From Aquificaceae bacterium (GTDB lineage: Bacteria; Aquificota; Aquificia; Aquificales; Aquificaceae), in NCBI GenBank assembly GCA_025057245.1, contig JANWYC010000052.1, positions 1 to 6,856 on the forward strand: a DNA stretch of 6,856 nucleotides, written 5' to 3'. The position numbers and the translations under genes were made by a program. Numbering within the stretch: position 1 is the stretch's first letter; each line of letters starts with the position of its first letter. The notes below the pieces were generated by a model. The model ran no database searches. It was not told where the DNA came from and was given only the letters and a program-made list of their open reading frames with translations. This document shows, one piece after another, positions 1-4,977 of this stretch.

Positions 1-302
1 AAGAGTCTTTGAGGCATGCCAGAGAGGCTGGCGAGCTTATCACTTACTTGGGAGGGCATCCATCCTTGGGCATAGGTCCTCTGTTGGAAACCTACAGACA
101 CGAGATTGAGGACATTCTCAAGGAGTCTCTTGAGCACGAGACGAAGGCTTTTGATGAATACAAAGCTCTTTTAGAGTTGGTGAAGGATAGAGAGCCAAGG
201 CTGGAGGAGTGGGTAAGGGAAAAACTGCGAGAAGAGCTGGAGCACTACGACGAGGTGAACAAAATGCTCAGAAAACCGGGGCAGATAGAAGCCTATCGCT
301 GA
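1..302 (+). CDS. Ferritin-like / bacterioferritin-type protein (5'-truncated by window edge)
   Basis: This is the C-terminal part of a helical, ferritin-like protein that probably stores or detoxifies iron in the cytoplasm. The frame is open from base 3 with no stop, so the gene starts outside the window; the TTG at 9 and ATG at 16 are internal codons. About 99 residues are visible. They begin ESLRHAREAGEL, which looks like the end of the second helix of the four-helix bundle. A Gly/Pro crossover (GGHPSLGIGPL) follows, then a helix with ESLEHE and a last helix with an ExxH motif (EELEH). The ExxH motif and acidic/His helix faces are as expected for di-iron ferritin-like domains. The order helix, GG-P crossover, long acidic helix, ExxH helix resembles bacterioferritin. 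The usual first ExxH is not perfect (Ser replaces Glu three residues before the His), so a DPS-like or other ferritin-like subfamily is possible. A GC hairpin follows the stop by about 20 bp. Confidence 0.72.
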   Translation, partial: ESLRHAREAGELITYLGGHPSLGIGPLLETYRHEIEDILKESLEHETKAFDEYKALLELVKDREPRLEEWVREKLREELEHYDEVNKMLRKPGQIEAYR

Positions 303-322
303 CAAGTAGGCTCTTTCTCACA

Positions 323-354
323 GGAGGCTTCTCCGCCTCCCCTATTGCCTTTTT
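323..354 (+). terminator. Candidate terminator hairpin after the ferritin-like gene
   Basis: GGAGGC (323-328) and GCCTCC (335-340) form a perfect 6-bp GC-rich stem with a 6-nt loop. A run of five T follows at 350-354. The T run begins 10 nt after the stem, not immediately, so this is a weak match to an intrinsic terminator. Its position in the gap between convergent genes fits a terminator for the plus-strand gene. Confidence 0.45.
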
Positions 355-415
355 CTGAATAGTGAGCGGTATAAGCGTCCTTGGAGTGAGCGCGAGAGTT
401 GTGTAGCTTCTAAAC

Positions 416-469
416 ATAAAGCATGGAACGAACCTCAATATAGTGGTATGCTTTATTGCTTTAAAGCAA
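416..469. repeat. AT-rich inverted repeat plus 14-bp palindrome at the 3' end of trpA
   Basis: ATAAAGCAT at 416-424 is the exact reverse complement of ATGCTTTAT at 448-456, with a 23-nt loop between them. Immediately beyond, TTGCTTTAAAGCAA at 456-469 is a perfect 14-bp palindrome covering the last sense codons of trpA. GCTTTA or its complement therefore occurs four times in about 50 bp. The repeat could form a hairpin in the trpA 3' UTR or bind a dimeric protein. It has no U tract on the minus strand, so it is not a standard intrinsic terminator. Confidence 0.5.
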
Positions 470-1226
470 GGGCTATGTCTCTGACGCTGTTTGCCAACTC
501 CTCTAACCTACCTTCGCCAGCGAGCCTGACGAAGTGACTACCTACTACCACGCCATCCGCAAACTTACACACTTCCCTTGCTTGCTCTGGCTTGGATATG
601 CCAAAGCCCACAACTACAGGTTTTTCACACACAGACCTGTAAAGCTCTATGCGCTCCCTTAATCTTTCAAGCGGTAAGCTATCTCTTGCACCAGTAGTGC
701 CAGTTATAGACACAAAGTAGACCATGTGGTCTGAGCTTTCCCCTATGAGCTTTAGCCTTTCCTCCGTGCTTGTAGGTGAAGCAAGAAAAACCACAGAAAG
801 CCCATAGTTAGAGCACACACTTTTTAGCTCTCCTCCCTCCTCTGGTGGAAGGTCAGGAACTATAAACCCATCAATACCTGCCTCAACCGCCCTCTTGCAA
901 AAGGCATCTAAGCCTATTTTAAGCATGGGATTGTAATAAGTCATCAACAAGAAAGGTTTATCTGGGAATTCCTCCCTGAGTTTTTCAGAAAGCTCAAAAA
1001 CATGCTCTGACTTTATACCGTTGTTAAGAGCTATCTGGTGGGCTTCCTGTATGGTAGGACCGTCCGCCACAGGGTCCGAGAAGGGGAAGCCTATCTCCAA
1101 AATGTCCGTATGGTTCCTGAGTAGCACTCTGAAAGCCTCAAGGGATGTTTGGTAGTCAGGGTAGCCTACCATCATGTAAGATAGCAATGCTTTCTTGTTC
1201 TCCTTCCAAAATTTCTCAAGCCTCAT
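453..1226 (-). CDS. trpA: Tryptophan synthase alpha chain
   Basis: TrpA cleaves indole-3-glycerol phosphate to indole and glyceraldehyde 3-phosphate. The indole passes through a tunnel to TrpB, which condenses it with serine. The 257-residue protein is a full-length, single TIM-barrel subunit, slightly shorter than the E. coli enzyme (268). The family signature is clear at residues 43-60 (LEIGFPFSDPVADGPTIQ). It contains both catalytic acids: E44 (equivalent to E. coli E49) and D55 (equivalent to D60). The phosphate-binding parts of the barrel are visible as SITGTTGAR, VVVGFGIS and GVVVGSHFV. The ATG start overlaps the end of the upstream OsmC-family gene by 11 bp and follows a modest AGGG ribosome-binding site six bases upstream. 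The gene is the last of the efp-accB-osmC-trpA run. No other trp gene is present, which fits the scattered trp genes known in Aquificales; trpB must lie elsewhere. Confidence 0.96.
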   Translation of the reverse strand: MRLEKFWKENKKALLSYMMVGYPDYQTSLEAFRVLLRNHTDILEIGFPFSDPVADGPTIQEAHQIALNNGIKSEHVFELSEKLREEFPDKPFLLMTYYNPMLKIGLDAFCKRAVEAGIDGFIVPDLPPEEGGELKSVCSNYGLSVVFLASPTSTEERLKLIGESSDHMVYFVSITGTTGARDSLPLERLRERIELYRSVCEKPVVVGFGISKPEQAREVCKFADGVVVGSHFVRLAGEGRLEELANSVRDIALALKQ

Positions 1227-1620
1227 CTATAACCCTAAACTGGAACTCTATCTCACAGGAAGGCTTTAACATGGCATGCACACTACAGTATTTTTCCACA
1301 GAGAGCCTAATGGCCTCCTCTACCGCCCTTTCTTTTACACCTTTGCCGTAAACTTCGTATTCTATCCTAATCTTCTGATATATTCTGGGATACTCTTCCC
1401 TTCTCAAGCCTTCCACTTTAATTTTTATGTCTTTCACCTCTTGCCTCTTCTTCTTGAGTATATGGGATATGTCCACACCGCTACAGCCTGCTAAGGCTAC
1501 CAGTAAAAGCTCCATAGGCCTGTATCCAAGCTCACCCACGAGAAGCTCTCCGTAGCTTGTTTGAGCTATGTATGTATGCTCAATGTCAGAGAGTTTGAGT
1601 TCTACCTGCTTTTTTTCCAT
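1216..1620 (-). CDS. OsmC/Ohr-family thiol peroxidase-like protein
   Basis: The 134-residue protein has the OsmC/Ohr fold signature. This cytosolic family reduces organic hydroperoxides with a pair of cysteines, although several subfamilies have no proven activity. The two family cysteines are present: C46 in LAGCSGVD at the start of the central helix, and C112 in KYCSVHAML. The N-terminal part is beta-rich and leads into GYRPMELLLVALAGC, the typical entry to the first long helix. The length is usual for the small YhfA-like OsmC proteins, and the Ohr-type N-terminal Arg region is not evident, so I would not call it Ohr. It starts only 2 bp after the accB stop, with no visible Shine-Dalgarno, and its end overlaps trpA by 11 bp. 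Translational coupling within the operon is therefore likely. The exact substrate cannot be read from the sequence. Confidence 0.9.
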   Translation of the reverse strand: MEKKQVELKLSDIEHTYIAQTSYGELLVGELGYRPMELLLVALAGCSGVDISHILKKKRQEVKDIKIKVEGLRREEYPRIYQKIRIEYEVYGKGVKERAVEEAIRLSVEKYCSVHAMLKPSCEIEFQFRVIDEA

Positions 1621-1622
1621 AA

Positions 1623-2063
1623 CTATACGTTGGTATCTATCAGGAATAGGGGTTGTCCGTATTCCACAGTCTCGCCGTTCTCCACAAGAATTTTTACCAC
1701 CTTCCCTGCCACGTCGCTCTCTATCTCGTTCATCACTTTAAGAGCTTCCACTATGCAAAGCACCTGACCGGGTGAGACAATATCTCCCACTTCTACAAAG
1801 GGCGGTGCACCGGGTGAAGGGGAACGGTAGAAAGTGCCAACCAAAGGGCTTTTTATCACATGGAAATTATCCTGAGAGCTCTCTTCGGTTGCATACGCTG
1901 GCTCTTGAAGTCGCACTTCTCTGTAAGGCGCTTCTATTCTATGAACTATGTCTTTCTGGTGTGTCTCTATGAAAAGTTTAAAGCCTTCTGTTTCTATGGA
2001 TAGCTGTTTTATGTCGCTACCTTTGACCATGTTTATTATTTCTTTTAGAAGTTCCTTATCCAT
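1623..2063 (-). CDS. accB: Biotin carboxyl carrier protein of acetyl-CoA carboxylase
   Basis: AccB carries the biotin that is carboxylated by AccC and then donates the carboxyl group to acetyl-CoA, the first committed step of fatty-acid synthesis. The 146-residue protein has three parts. Residues 1-35 form a short N-terminal region of the kind that binds AccC. Residues about 36-66 are a linker, less Pro/Ala-rich than in E. coli. Residues about 67-146 are the biotinyl domain. The biotin-attachment motif is EALKVMNEI at 106-114, with K109 as the predicted biotinylated lysine. The canonical motif has Met before the Lys; here it is Leu. The protruding thumb typical of bacterial BCCPs is present (YRSPSPGAPPFVEVGD, 79-94). 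The start ATG shares one base with the efp stop codon (TGATG), so the two genes are probably translationally coupled. The efp-accB pairing is common in bacteria, but accC is not next to it here. Confidence 0.96.
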   Translation of the reverse strand: MDKELLKEIINMVKGSDIKQLSIETEGFKLFIETHQKDIVHRIEAPYREVRLQEPAYATEESSQDNFHVIKSPLVGTFYRSPSPGAPPFVEVGDIVSPGQVLCIVEALKVMNEIESDVAGKVVKILVENGETVEYGQPLFLIDTNV

Positions 2064-2638
2064 CAGGCTCTTTTTACTACCTCTATGTATGCGCCCGTGC
2101 GCGTGTCCACCTTTACCACGTCGCCTTCCTTCACGAAGAAAGGCACTTGAACAACTGCGCCAGTTTCCAACTTTGCCGGCTTTGAACCTCCTGCTGCTGT
2201 ATCACCTTTGAAGGCTGGCTCGGTTTCCACAACGGTCAACTCCACCTGTTTGGGGAGCTCTATACCTATAGGCTGACCCTTATACAGAAAGACTACCACG
2301 GTCATGCCTTCCTTTAGAAACTTAATCTCTTCTCTTATGTTCTCCGCAGATACTGGAACCATCTCGTAGGTGGTCTGACTAACAAAGTAGTAGTAGTCTC
2401 CGTCGTTGTAAGAATACTCCGCAAAGGCTTGTTCAAAATCCGCAAGCTCAATGGCATCGGAGGACTTGTAGGTTATTTCAATCACGTTGCCCGTTTGCAT
2501 GTTCTTTGCCTTTACCCTTACAAAAGCCTGACCTTTACCGGGCTTTACGTGCTCGTAGTCAAGAACCCTATGAGGCGTGCCGTTATGCTCAATAAACATG
2601 TCTCTCTGAACACTGTTTATGTCTATTCTTACAGCCAT
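2063..2638 (-). CDS. efp: Translation elongation factor P
   Basis: EF-P binds stalled ribosomes between the P and E sites and restores peptide-bond formation at polyproline stretches. The 191-residue protein has the standard three beta-barrel domains: KOW-like (about 1-65), OB (about 66-128) and C-terminal OB (about 129-191). The loop tip HVKPGKGQAF puts lysine at K35, equivalent to E. coli K34, the residue that receives beta-lysine or another modification. The C-terminal family signature is clear (VPFFVKEGDVVKVDTRTGAY). I chose the ATG at 2638 (MAVRIDINSVQRD) because EF-P proteins begin there. An in-frame ATG six codons upstream (2656) would add a non-conserved MVKFYT and lies against the putative -10 box. 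Neither ATG has a Shine-Dalgarno. efp is the first gene of the four-gene operon and is divergent from the cupin gene. Confidence 0.95.
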   Translation of the reverse strand: MAVRIDINSVQRDMFIEHNGTPHRVLDYEHVKPGKGQAFVRVKAKNMQTGNVIEITYKSSDAIELADFEQAFAEYSYNDGDYYYFVSQTTYEMVPVSAENIREEIKFLKEGMTVVVFLYKGQPIGIELPKQVELTVVETEPAFKGDTAAGGSKPAKLETGAVVQVPFFVKEGDVVKVDTRTGAYIEVVKRA

Positions 2639-2640
2639 GG

Positions 2641-2648
2641 TATAAAAT
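2641..2648 (+). promoter_or_regulatory. Candidate -10 box for the cupin-mnmH transcript
   Basis: TATAAAAT is a good -10 match. It would start transcription near 2655, leaving a leader of about 22 nt that contains the cupin ribosome-binding site. No good -35 is seen at the usual spacing (17 bp upstream reads TATGTC, inside efp codons). It overlaps the efp -10 box on the other strand. Confidence 0.5.
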
Positions 2649-2652
2649 TTTA
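2647..2652 (-). promoter_or_regulatory. Candidate -10 box for the efp operon (near-leaderless start)
   Basis: On the minus strand TAAAAT ends 8 nt before the efp ATG (TAAAAT-TTTATACC-ATG). Using the usual -10 to start-site distance, transcription would begin about 2 nt before the ATG. No Shine-Dalgarno exists. The -35 region is poor (CTTCGC at 17-bp spacing). The same sequence, with one base changed, precedes the permease gene at 4964-4980. Confidence 0.5.
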
Positions 2653-2664
2653 CCATATTGAACT

Positions 2665-2670
2665 GAGGTG
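2665..2670 (+). promoter_or_regulatory. Ribosome-binding site that decides the cupin start
   Basis: GAGGTG lies 6 nt before the ATG at 2677. It is the strongest Shine-Dalgarno I found in the window. It selects ATG 2677 over the in-frame GTG at 2668, which is part of the site itself. Confidence 0.75.
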
Positions 2671-2676
2671 CGAAGC

Positions 2677-2949
2677 ATGAACCTAAAGCAAGTGGAAGAG
2701 AAGCTCAAGGATATGGGTTACGAGGGTCTTTACCTGTGGCAAGACCCACCCGGCACCTTTTACGACTGGCACACACACCCAGAGGACGAAGTTAGGTATG
2801 TAATAGAAGGCGAGATAGAAATAGGAACGGAGGAGGGCGTATACCATCTAAAGGCAGGGGACATACTTGAGGTAAAGGCAGGAAAGCGACACTGGGCGAA
2901 AACAGAAAAGGGCGTAAAGTATGTGTGCGGTAGCAGAAGATGGAGATAA
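2677..2949 (+). CDS. Small single-domain cupin, probably metal-binding
   Basis: This 90-residue protein is one cupin beta-barrel. Cupin motif 1, G(X)5HXH(X)3E(X)6G, is exact: G26, H32, H34, E38 and G45. Motif 2 runs G61 to H72, with Lys at the usual Pro position and Thr at the final Asn position. H32, H34, E38 and H72 form the expected four-ligand metal site (Fe, Mn, Ni or Zn). The stretch HTHPEDEVRYVIEG resembles acireductone dioxygenase. The protein is about half the size of that enzyme, so I do not assign the function. The start at ATG 2677 is supported by GAGGTG six bases upstream. The last 10 bases overlap mnmH, so the two are almost certainly co-transcribed. No signal peptide is seen; it should be cytosolic. 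Its substrate is unknown. Confidence 0.88.
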   Translation: MNLKQVEEKLKDMGYEGLYLWQDPPGTFYDWHTHPEDEVRYVIEGEIEIGTEEGVYHLKAGDILEVKAGKRHWAKTEKGVKYVCGSRRWR

Positions 2950-3986
2950 AGCCAGAAGACCTCTACCTTCTTGAAGATAGGGTTTTAGTGGACATAAGAA
3001 GCCCCTCTGAATATGAAGAGTTTCATGTGCCGGGGGCGGTTAACGTTCCTCTTTTTGAAGATGAAGAAAAAAGACTTATCGGAATAGTCTACAGGGGTGA
3101 GGGTGTGGAAAGGGCTAAGGAGCTGGGTTATGAGATAGCGTGGAAAAAGTTAGAAGGCTTTCTACAAACCTTTAGAAGGCTTAAGGAAAACTACAGGCAT
3201 GTGGTGGTTTACTGTTGGAGGGGAGGGCTAAGAAGCAAGGAACTTTGTAAGGTCTTAAGCTCCATGGGCGTGGATGTGCTAAGGCTTGAGGGTGGCTACA
3301 GGGCATACAGGGAGTTTATCCTCAAAGATATGGAAAGACTTTTACAAAACAGAAGGTTTATGGTTCTTACTGGAAAAACTGGCGTAGGTAAGACCAGGCT
3401 TTTGAGAAGACTTAAACAGGAGGGATATCCAGTAGTTGACTTGGAAGGTCTTGCACAGGACAGAGGTTCCGTGTTTGGAAAGGTAGGCATAAGAAAGACG
3501 GTAAGCCAGAAAATGTTCGATGCCTTGCTTTACGAAGAGCTAAGGGGGTTAAACTCTGAACTTTTGCTCGTGGAGGACGAAAGCAGGGTCATAGGAAGGG
3601 TGCACATACCAGAAGCCCTCTGGCGCAAGAAGGAAGAGGGTGTTTTCGTAGAGGTGGAAGCCTCGCTAAGTGTAAGGCTTAAGAACATCATAGAAGACTA
3701 CACATCCTCACAGGGCTGGCAGGAAGAGGTGAGAAGGTCTCTTCACAAAATAAGGAAGTATCTCGGGGAAGAGAAATACCTGTTGGCTCTTGAGATGTTA
3801 AAGGAAAACAAGGTAGAAGAGCTTGCCCTGTTTTTGATGGAGAATTACTACGACAAGAACTACAGATATCATAAACCAGCCATTTATAAAGTAGACTGTT
3901 CCGACTTTGAAACCTGCCTTCAGAACCTAAAGGAGTTATACTCTTGTCTTCTTGAGAAAAGGAAGGCTTCTGAGCCTTGCGGGTAG
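2940..3986 (+). CDS. mnmH: tRNA 2-selenouridine synthase (rhodanese plus P-loop)
   Basis: MnmH (YbbB/SelU) replaces the sulfur of 2-thiouridine at position 34 of Lys, Glu and Gln tRNAs with selenium from selenophosphate, through a geranylated intermediate. The 348-residue protein has the full two-domain layout. Residues 1-125 are a rhodanese domain (LVDIRSPSEYEEFHVPGAVN) with the catalytic cysteine C92 in YCWRGGLRS. Residues about 138-310 are a P-loop domain with Walker A GKTGVGKT at 145-152, the family motif DLEGLAQDRGSVFG at 167-180 and VEDESRVIG at 211-219. YYDKNYRY at 303-310 also matches E. coli YbbB as I recall it (364 residues). The ATG at 2940 lies inside the cupin gene. There is no clear ribosome-binding site, so translation is probably coupled. 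The 3' end overlaps gcvT on the other strand by 51 bp. The gene predicts that this organism makes selenophosphate (SelD), encoded elsewhere. Confidence 0.95.
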   Translation: MEIKPEDLYLLEDRVLVDIRSPSEYEEFHVPGAVNVPLFEDEEKRLIGIVYRGEGVERAKELGYEIAWKKLEGFLQTFRRLKENYRHVVVYCWRGGLRSKELCKVLSSMGVDVLRLEGGYRAYREFILKDMERLLQNRRFMVLTGKTGVGKTRLLRRLKQEGYPVVDLEGLAQDRGSVFGKVGIRKTVSQKMFDALLYEELRGLNSELLLVEDESRVIGRVHIPEALWRKKEEGVFVEVEASLSVRLKNIIEDYTSSQGWQEEVRRSLHKIRKYLGEEKYLLALEMLKENKVEELALFLMENYYDKNYRYHKPAIYKVDCSDFETCLQNLKELYSCLLEKRKASEPCG

Positions 3987-4961
3987 CCTTTTGTTTCTGA
4001 CTTCCAGCTCCACCTCAAGAGATTCCACCTTGCACGAAGTTTCTACAAAACACATGGCTATGCCTTTTTGAAGAGTGGGTGAGTAAGTTCCACTGCTTAC
4101 GCGCCCTATCTCTCTACTCTTGTGAAAAACCGCATAGCCCTCCCTCGGCACGCCTTTTCCAAGAAGCTCAAGACCGAAGAGCTCTCTTTCTACCCTTCTC
4201 TCTAAAAGCCTGTCCTTGCCTATAAAGCTCTTCTCTAAGTTAACGTACCTTCCCAGATTGGCTTCAAAGGGGGTTATGCTCTCGTCTATCTCATGTCCGT
4301 AAAGAGGCATACCCGCTTCTATCCTAAGAGTGTCCCTCGCGCCCAAACCACAGGGAGTGCATTCCCTTGCCAGCTTTTTGAAAAGCTCCATACCCTCTTC
4401 CAAAGGTGCGTAAACCTCAAAGCCGTCCTCTCCAGTGTAGCCAGTGCGTGAAACGATGAAGTTTTCTATGGTTATAAAGCAGTAATACTTTATGTCTTCG
4501 ACGGGAAAGTGTTTACTCAGAAGCCTGACCGCATCCCGACCTTGTAGTGCAAATTGAAAGGTTTTCTGACTTAGGTCTTCCACGTTAAGTCCGTGAGAAG
4601 ACAGCCAGTTTATAACCTTATCCTTGTTTACCGCATTGACGCATAGGAAAAACTCATCCTCTTTTAGTCTGTAGATGGTTATATCGTCCTTTATGCCTCC
4701 TTCCTCGTTCATGAGCAGGTTGTACTGAACTTTGGCAGTTTTCAAACTGCCTACATTTCTTGATGTTAAAAACTCTAACTTAGTCAAGTCTCCGCTCACT
4801 TTAAGCCTTCCCATGTGTGAAAGGTCAAAAAGACCGCAGGAATTTCTAACTGCCTTTACCTCTTCTATTATGGAGGAATACTCAACGGGCATCTCCCAGC
4901 CGGCGAAGTTAGTAAACTTAGCACCAAGACCTTTATGAAAGTCGTGCAAAGGAGTTGTCAT
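3936..4961 (-). CDS. gcvT: Aminomethyltransferase, T protein of the glycine cleavage system
   Basis: GcvT takes the aminomethyl group from lipoylated H protein, releases ammonia and passes the one-carbon unit to tetrahydrofolate. The 341-residue protein is somewhat shorter than usual (360-375) but has all the landmarks. These are TPLHDFHKGLGAKFTNFAGWEMP at the N terminus, GLFDLSHMGR at 43-52, and GGIKDDITIY at 88-97 with the conserved Asp pair at 92-93. Further on are SRTGYTGEDGFEVY at 171-184, GLGARDTLRIEAGMPLYGHE at 205-224 and FIGKDRL at 247-253. The C-terminal VRNKRLPARLRSLPF fits the last barrel strand, so the 51-bp overlap with mnmH is in real coding sequence on both strands. The ATG at 4961 is only 16 bp from the divergent permease ATG and has no Shine-Dalgarno. 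No other gcv genes are in the window. Confidence 0.95.
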   Translation of the reverse strand: MTTPLHDFHKGLGAKFTNFAGWEMPVEYSSIIEEVKAVRNSCGLFDLSHMGRLKVSGDLTKLEFLTSRNVGSLKTAKVQYNLLMNEEGGIKDDITIYRLKEDEFFLCVNAVNKDKVINWLSSHGLNVEDLSQKTFQFALQGRDAVRLLSKHFPVEDIKYYCFITIENFIVSRTGYTGEDGFEVYAPLEEGMELFKKLARECTPCGLGARDTLRIEAGMPLYGHEIDESITPFEANLGRYVNLEKSFIGKDRLLERRVERELFGLELLGKGVPREGYAVFHKSREIGRVSSGTYSPTLQKGIAMCFVETSCKVESLEVELEVRNKRLPARLRSLPFLKKTRV

Positions 4962-4977
4962 ATTAAAATTCTATACC
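4962..4977. promoter_or_regulatory. 16-bp divergent promoter core shared by gcvT and the permease gene
   Basis: Only 16 bp separate the two start codons. Plus strand: TAAAAT (4964-4969), 8 nt, then the permease ATG. Minus strand: TATAGA (4975-4970), 8 nt, then the gcvT ATG; TAGAAT (4973-4968) is an alternative. There is no room for a Shine-Dalgarno on either side, and predicted start sites lie within a few bases of each ATG. Minus-10 matches are good, but no convincing -35 is visible on either side, where it would fall inside the opposite gene. Confidence 0.5.

Noticed and set aside
303..452. A tRNA, SRP RNA or other known structured RNA in the convergent gap
   Set aside because: No T-loop, acceptor pairing or other conserved RNA motif could be found on either strand; only a simple hairpin and inverted repeat are visible.
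456..469. Palindrome as an intrinsic terminator of trpA
   Set aside because: It lies before the stop codon, forms only a weak 4-bp stem around an AT loop, and no U tract follows on the minus strand.
1145..2211. Plus-strand open frames opposite trpA, osmC, accB and efp
   Set aside because: They are shadows of well-identified minus-strand genes, have no ribosome-binding sites and show low-complexity, Ser/Leu/Phe-rich translations typical of antisense frames.
2639..2656. Six-codon N-terminal extension of EF-P (MVKFYT)
   Set aside because: EF-P proteins begin at the MAVRID position. The extension is not conserved-looking, has no Shine-Dalgarno and lies over the putative -10 box.
2668..2676. GTG start for the cupin gene three codons upstream
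   Set aside because: The GTG is part of the GAGGTG ribosome-binding site that serves the ATG at 2677.
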